Source: Quillaja saponaria (Eukaryota; Streptophyta; Magnoliopsida; Fabales; Quillajaceae). From it: a DNA stretch of 64,000 nt. Shown here piece after piece: positions 61,601 to 64,000 of the stretch. Position numbers and translations under genes: made by a program. The stretch lies in the NCBI GenBank assembly GCA_029379385.1, contig CM055611.1:13028062-13092061 (forward strand), in the 5' to 3' direction. Under the pieces are notes generated by a model. It was not told the origin of the DNA. It ran no database searches and saw only the letters and a list, made by a program, of their open reading frames with translations. The stretch's first letter is position 1. The number at the start of each line of letters is the position of its first letter.

Positions 61601-62122
61601 TTACTTTTCATTTTAAAACTTAAAATATGTCCCATCATGAACACAATATCTTCTGGGACTTATTTTGCAACCAAATAGATCTATTTTAATTTTTTAATAA
61701 ACTCTATTAACTAATTGCTTCTTTGAGTTCTTTGTACTCCTAATAAATTGCAACCAAACAGATCTATTTCAAATTTTTTATTAACCTTTAATTAACTCTT
61801 TGTACTCCCAATAAATGCACAAATTTCCTTAGTTACAAGTTTCTACAAACATCAACAGTCTCTTTTACTTGGAACACCAGTCCAAACAGAAATATTAGAT
61901 CAAATTTATTGAGAAAATACCTCTGAAACTTCCATGTGGAAATGGGGATACTGGAGCATAAGAACCATGAGGACTTGCAAGGAGGCCATAGTCATAATGC
62001 AATCCAGAATGTGGTACTGGAGACCCATACCTGCCAGGCACTCCATATGGCAGAGGAGGAGCCCCAATACCTCCAAAGTAAAAGGGTGGGCAGTGATTAT
62101 AAGGGCTGGTAATTGGGGCAGG
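55650..62122 (-). CDS. RanBP2-type zinc-finger protein, C-terminal 186 residues
   Basis: Four exons, 61921-62122, 60984-61097, 60131-60240 and 55650-55784, join in phase (1, 1, 0) and give 186 residues plus stop. Exon one is rich in Pro, Gly and Tyr (PPLPYGVPGRYGSPVPHSGL). Exon two ends in a basic FTSRKRRGG. Exons three and four each hold one RanBP2-type finger: WICPKCDNVNFAFRTVCNMKKC and WTCSKCGNLNYPFRTVCNRKEC (trimmed here to the Cys pattern C-x2-C...C-x4-C, with the conserved N and FRT). Layout matches plant proteins like At1g67325, which have one finger, a Pro/Gly/Tyr linker and two more fingers. Such fingers bind single-stranded RNA. The N-terminal exon with the first finger was not found to the right of 62122, so the gene is either broken or runs out of the window. 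Confidence 0.8.
57057..57850 (+). pseudogene. RTE-type LINE remnant in the last intron of the zinc-finger gene
   Basis: Opens with LFADDIMLVDETREGL, a good reverse-transcriptase FADD motif, then LRLSRKKTEYMECDF. Further on are VEVEHIEEKMRGNRLCWFGHI and GRKRPKPTWG, the C-terminal RTE blocks. Frames change and stops occur, so it is dead. It is antisense to the host gene. It is clearly related to the copy at 12055-15500 but was inserted independently. Confidence 0.85.
58683..59513. mobile_element. Non-autonomous TIR element with GGCGC-rich ends
   Basis: The left end TTATCAAAGATGCTCCTAAGGCGC and the reversed right end TTATCAAAGGCTCAAGGCGCAC form imperfect terminal inverted repeats, continued inward by strings of GGCGC and CCTAGG (58695-58770 and 59400-59500). 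The middle is AT-rich and holds the duplication at 58842-59064. Elements with GGCGCxxAGGCG ends are common in plants. Target duplications were not resolved, so the superfamily is open. Confidence 0.55.
58842..59064. repeat. 97-bp near-perfect direct duplication
   Basis: Copies 58842-58938 and 58968-59064 run from CTCTTCAATTTTTCTTTTTG to TTAATAGAAATCAGA with about two differences. The 29-base joint between them contains TTTACTCAAAAAGAAAAA, the reverse complement of the start of each copy, so the joint and the second copy form a hairpin. Confidence 0.92.
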
Positions 62123-63230
62123 CTGCAAAAACCAACTCTTTATACAATGTACATATTTAATTAAAAAGTAATAAGTCATGAAATAAAACCATTCAAACAT
62201 AATATTTCTGCAATAAATTAATAGTGAACCACAAAGAGCCTTCTAGTTGATATTGCAACAGAAACTCCAGGCGAAGTACTTGCTCTAATTCAACTTTTCA
62301 ATGATATACAAAAAAATGACAAGTACTAAGTAGTCTGATATGATTATGAATTAAGATTCTTTTCCAGAACATATGAACTAAAGATCAAACTAATCTCAGT
62401 TAACATTGATTATTAACATAAGAATAAACAGACTATAAACCAACAATGTGAAAAAATTTATTCACAACAGAGCCACATTGTAGTTAATGCCATCATTCCT
62501 TTTAAATGAGGCGATGTTGATGTTAATATTTTCATATTTATTTTGTTTCATTTTTATCTTTTTCTTTTTGTCTGGTAGATGATGGAATTTGAGCAGGTTG
62601 CATTAGCAAGCTGTTGGTGGTGGAAGCAGAAGACAATGGAGTGGGTGTGATCATAGTATTTGAATCAAAAGAAATTGAAAACATGTTACCCACAAAATAA
62701 AGGAAAAGAGAAACCATATAAGTTTGAAACTCAAAGAATTTGTTTCATAAGAAAAAAAAAATTATTCTAGTATTCTAAATTATACTTTGTAGTTTAAGAT
62801 CTTTGGGCAGAATCTTCTAGATTAGTGTTTGAATTCAAATAAATTAACTTCACTATTGAGTCTTATCTTCAAATCAATTTTACTTCTAAATCTTATAAGT
62901 TTTCCTTTGAATTACGATTTCATGCGTACTTATCAATGTAGCTAGAGGTCAAACAGAATGTCTTCAACGAAATTCGAACTTCTCTCATATTACCATTTTC
63001 TTCATTGTGGATTCAAGAAGCACCTAATTGATTCTAGTATCATCCGGCTGTACTTCTGAGCAAGTCCAGGTGGTCACTGCTTCCCCCTGCCTCAAGCGGC
63101 ACCTGAGCAATGATCCACCAGGCAATAAAGCTTCTTGTGGAGGATGATGCAACCTCTTAATAGTTGAAGATCATGGAGAGAAATCTATTTCACGAGTGAA
63201 TTATCAGGATTGTATTTACCATATATTGTT
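62123..63230. other. Right-hand flank of the zinc-finger gene, no exon found
   Basis: The missing N-terminal exons should be upstream on the minus strand. No Cys-rich RanBP2 finger was seen in any frame here. Short open stretches exist on the minus strand at about 62570-62680 (TPLSSASTTNSLLMQPAQIP) and 63020-63180, but neither has a convincing donor or a family match. Confidence 0.4.
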
Positions 63231-63259
63231 AAATGCAGATGTCGCTCACAGTCAGCCCG

Positions 63260-64000
63260 TGTGTAAATAAGTCCATATTTTGAAGAAACCCCTGGCTTTG
63301 GTAATTTCTCCAAAACAGCACTCATTAATTGGTCAGTCAATCTCAAATATATTTTCGAGTTTAAAGAGACTTCCAAAGTCGATCAAGAGGAAATTACGTC
63401 GATTAAGATTATGGGAGAAATTGAATTTGTTTGAATCGACTTTAATGCTTCTAGGGTTAACAAGGTATGTGAAAAAGAAATCTTGGACAAAAATGAAAAG
63501 GTTGTTGGCATTAGAATCTTTCCCCCATGTGTTTAATCTTACTTTAAGCGGATAAGCAATTCAACACAAACAATTGTCAGGAGATCTGTTATAACGACTT
63601 ATATTTAAAGTTTGGTGATAAAAACCCTCAAAGGAATGTTACGAAGATCTGCAAAGAAAGTCAGCGGACTCTCAACCAGTTATTGTGATATTCTCATTGA
63701 AAAAGATGATCCAAAAAAGTCCCTTGCCACACTCGACTAGGATCCCACCAAAGGGCTTGTTTGTTCCAAAGATATGGAGACAGATGACATAAGCAAGAAG
63801 AAACTCAAGAAGAGATTGAGGAACAAATGGAAGAAATGGGCAAAGATGACAAAATTAACTGGCAGAATTTCCCCAAACCAAAGACACGTTAGATGGTTGA
63901 TCCAAAAATGGAAGAACAATTCAGTGAGGAAGCTGACAGTTATTGTTTATAGCAAATATCAAGGAAAAAATATATAAGGAATTTGAAGATTTTCAAATCT
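63260..64000 (+). pseudogene. Broken coding remnant of a retroelement or related element, unclassified
   Basis: Protein-like stretches appear in several frames on the plus strand, interrupted by stops: GFGNFSKTALINWSVNLKYI near 63296-63355, an acidic segment after it, and near 63800-63900 a Glu-rich EEIEEQMEEMGKDDKINWQ followed by NFPKPKTR. The style is that of a gag or movement-protein-like region of a reverse-transcribing element, but no diagnostic motif (zinc knuckle, protease, RT) is in the window. It continues past the right edge. It is non-functional as read. Confidence 0.3.

Noticed and set aside
1..64000. CRISPR arrays, bacterial operons, rRNA and intact tRNA genes
   Set aside because: None seen; the genes, introns and repeats are those of a plant nuclear genome. 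The B-box-like sites belong to SINE-like repeats without a complete tRNA fold.

Overview
The window is nuclear DNA from a dicot plant. It is AT-rich, its genes have many short exons with GT/AG introns, and the gene families are plant-specific or plant-expanded: a PPR protein, a BAHD acyltransferase, a P-type plasma-membrane H+-ATPase ending in YTV, and a plant-type RanBP2 zinc-finger protein. Broken LINEs, short LTR elements, TIR elements and an organelle-derived insert fill the spacers and introns. I cannot name the species. All exon models below were built by hand from reading frames, splice-site motifs and intron phase.

Layout, left to right. Positions 1-2345 hold the decayed 3' half of an L1-type LINE. 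From about 5280 to 19303 (+) runs a gene for an unrecognised 447-aa protein, whose exons join in perfect phase although two introns (3.6 and 6.7 kb) are swollen by transposons. Those introns hold two short TRIM-type LTR elements in opposite orientation and an RTE LINE fragment split by a 2.45-kb insertion with an 8-bp target duplication. Two genes of one small unrecognised plant family follow on the minus strand: 19989-22797, which looks like an in-frame fusion of two tandem copies, and 25871-26943, a clean single copy of 164 aa. An intronless PPR gene (28550-30343, -) resembles Arabidopsis At2g44880.

About 8.4 kb of retroelement-rich spacer leads to an intact BAHD acyltransferase (38779-40086, +) with broken relatives just downstream. 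A 21-exon plasma-membrane H+-ATPase gene (41760-49636, -) has every exon and every key motif but carries seven single-base insertions that each break the frame or a splice junction, with no deletion and no substitution-made stop seen. From 50 to 55.6 kb there is no gene, but a small insert joins a mitochondrial nad7 piece to a plastid ycf2 piece. The last gene (55650-62122, -) encodes the C-terminal part of a RanBP2-type zinc-finger protein, and its last intron is expanded by an RTE LINE remnant and a TIR element. The right end (63.2-64 kb) contains a broken coding remnant of uncertain origin.

The genes do not form a pathway; this is an ordinary plant gene neighbourhood. The observations most worth a second look are the insertion-only damage in the H+-ATPase gene, the fused paralogue at 20-22.8 kb, the nested insertion at 12.5-15 kb, and the organelle chimera at 51.3-52 kb.
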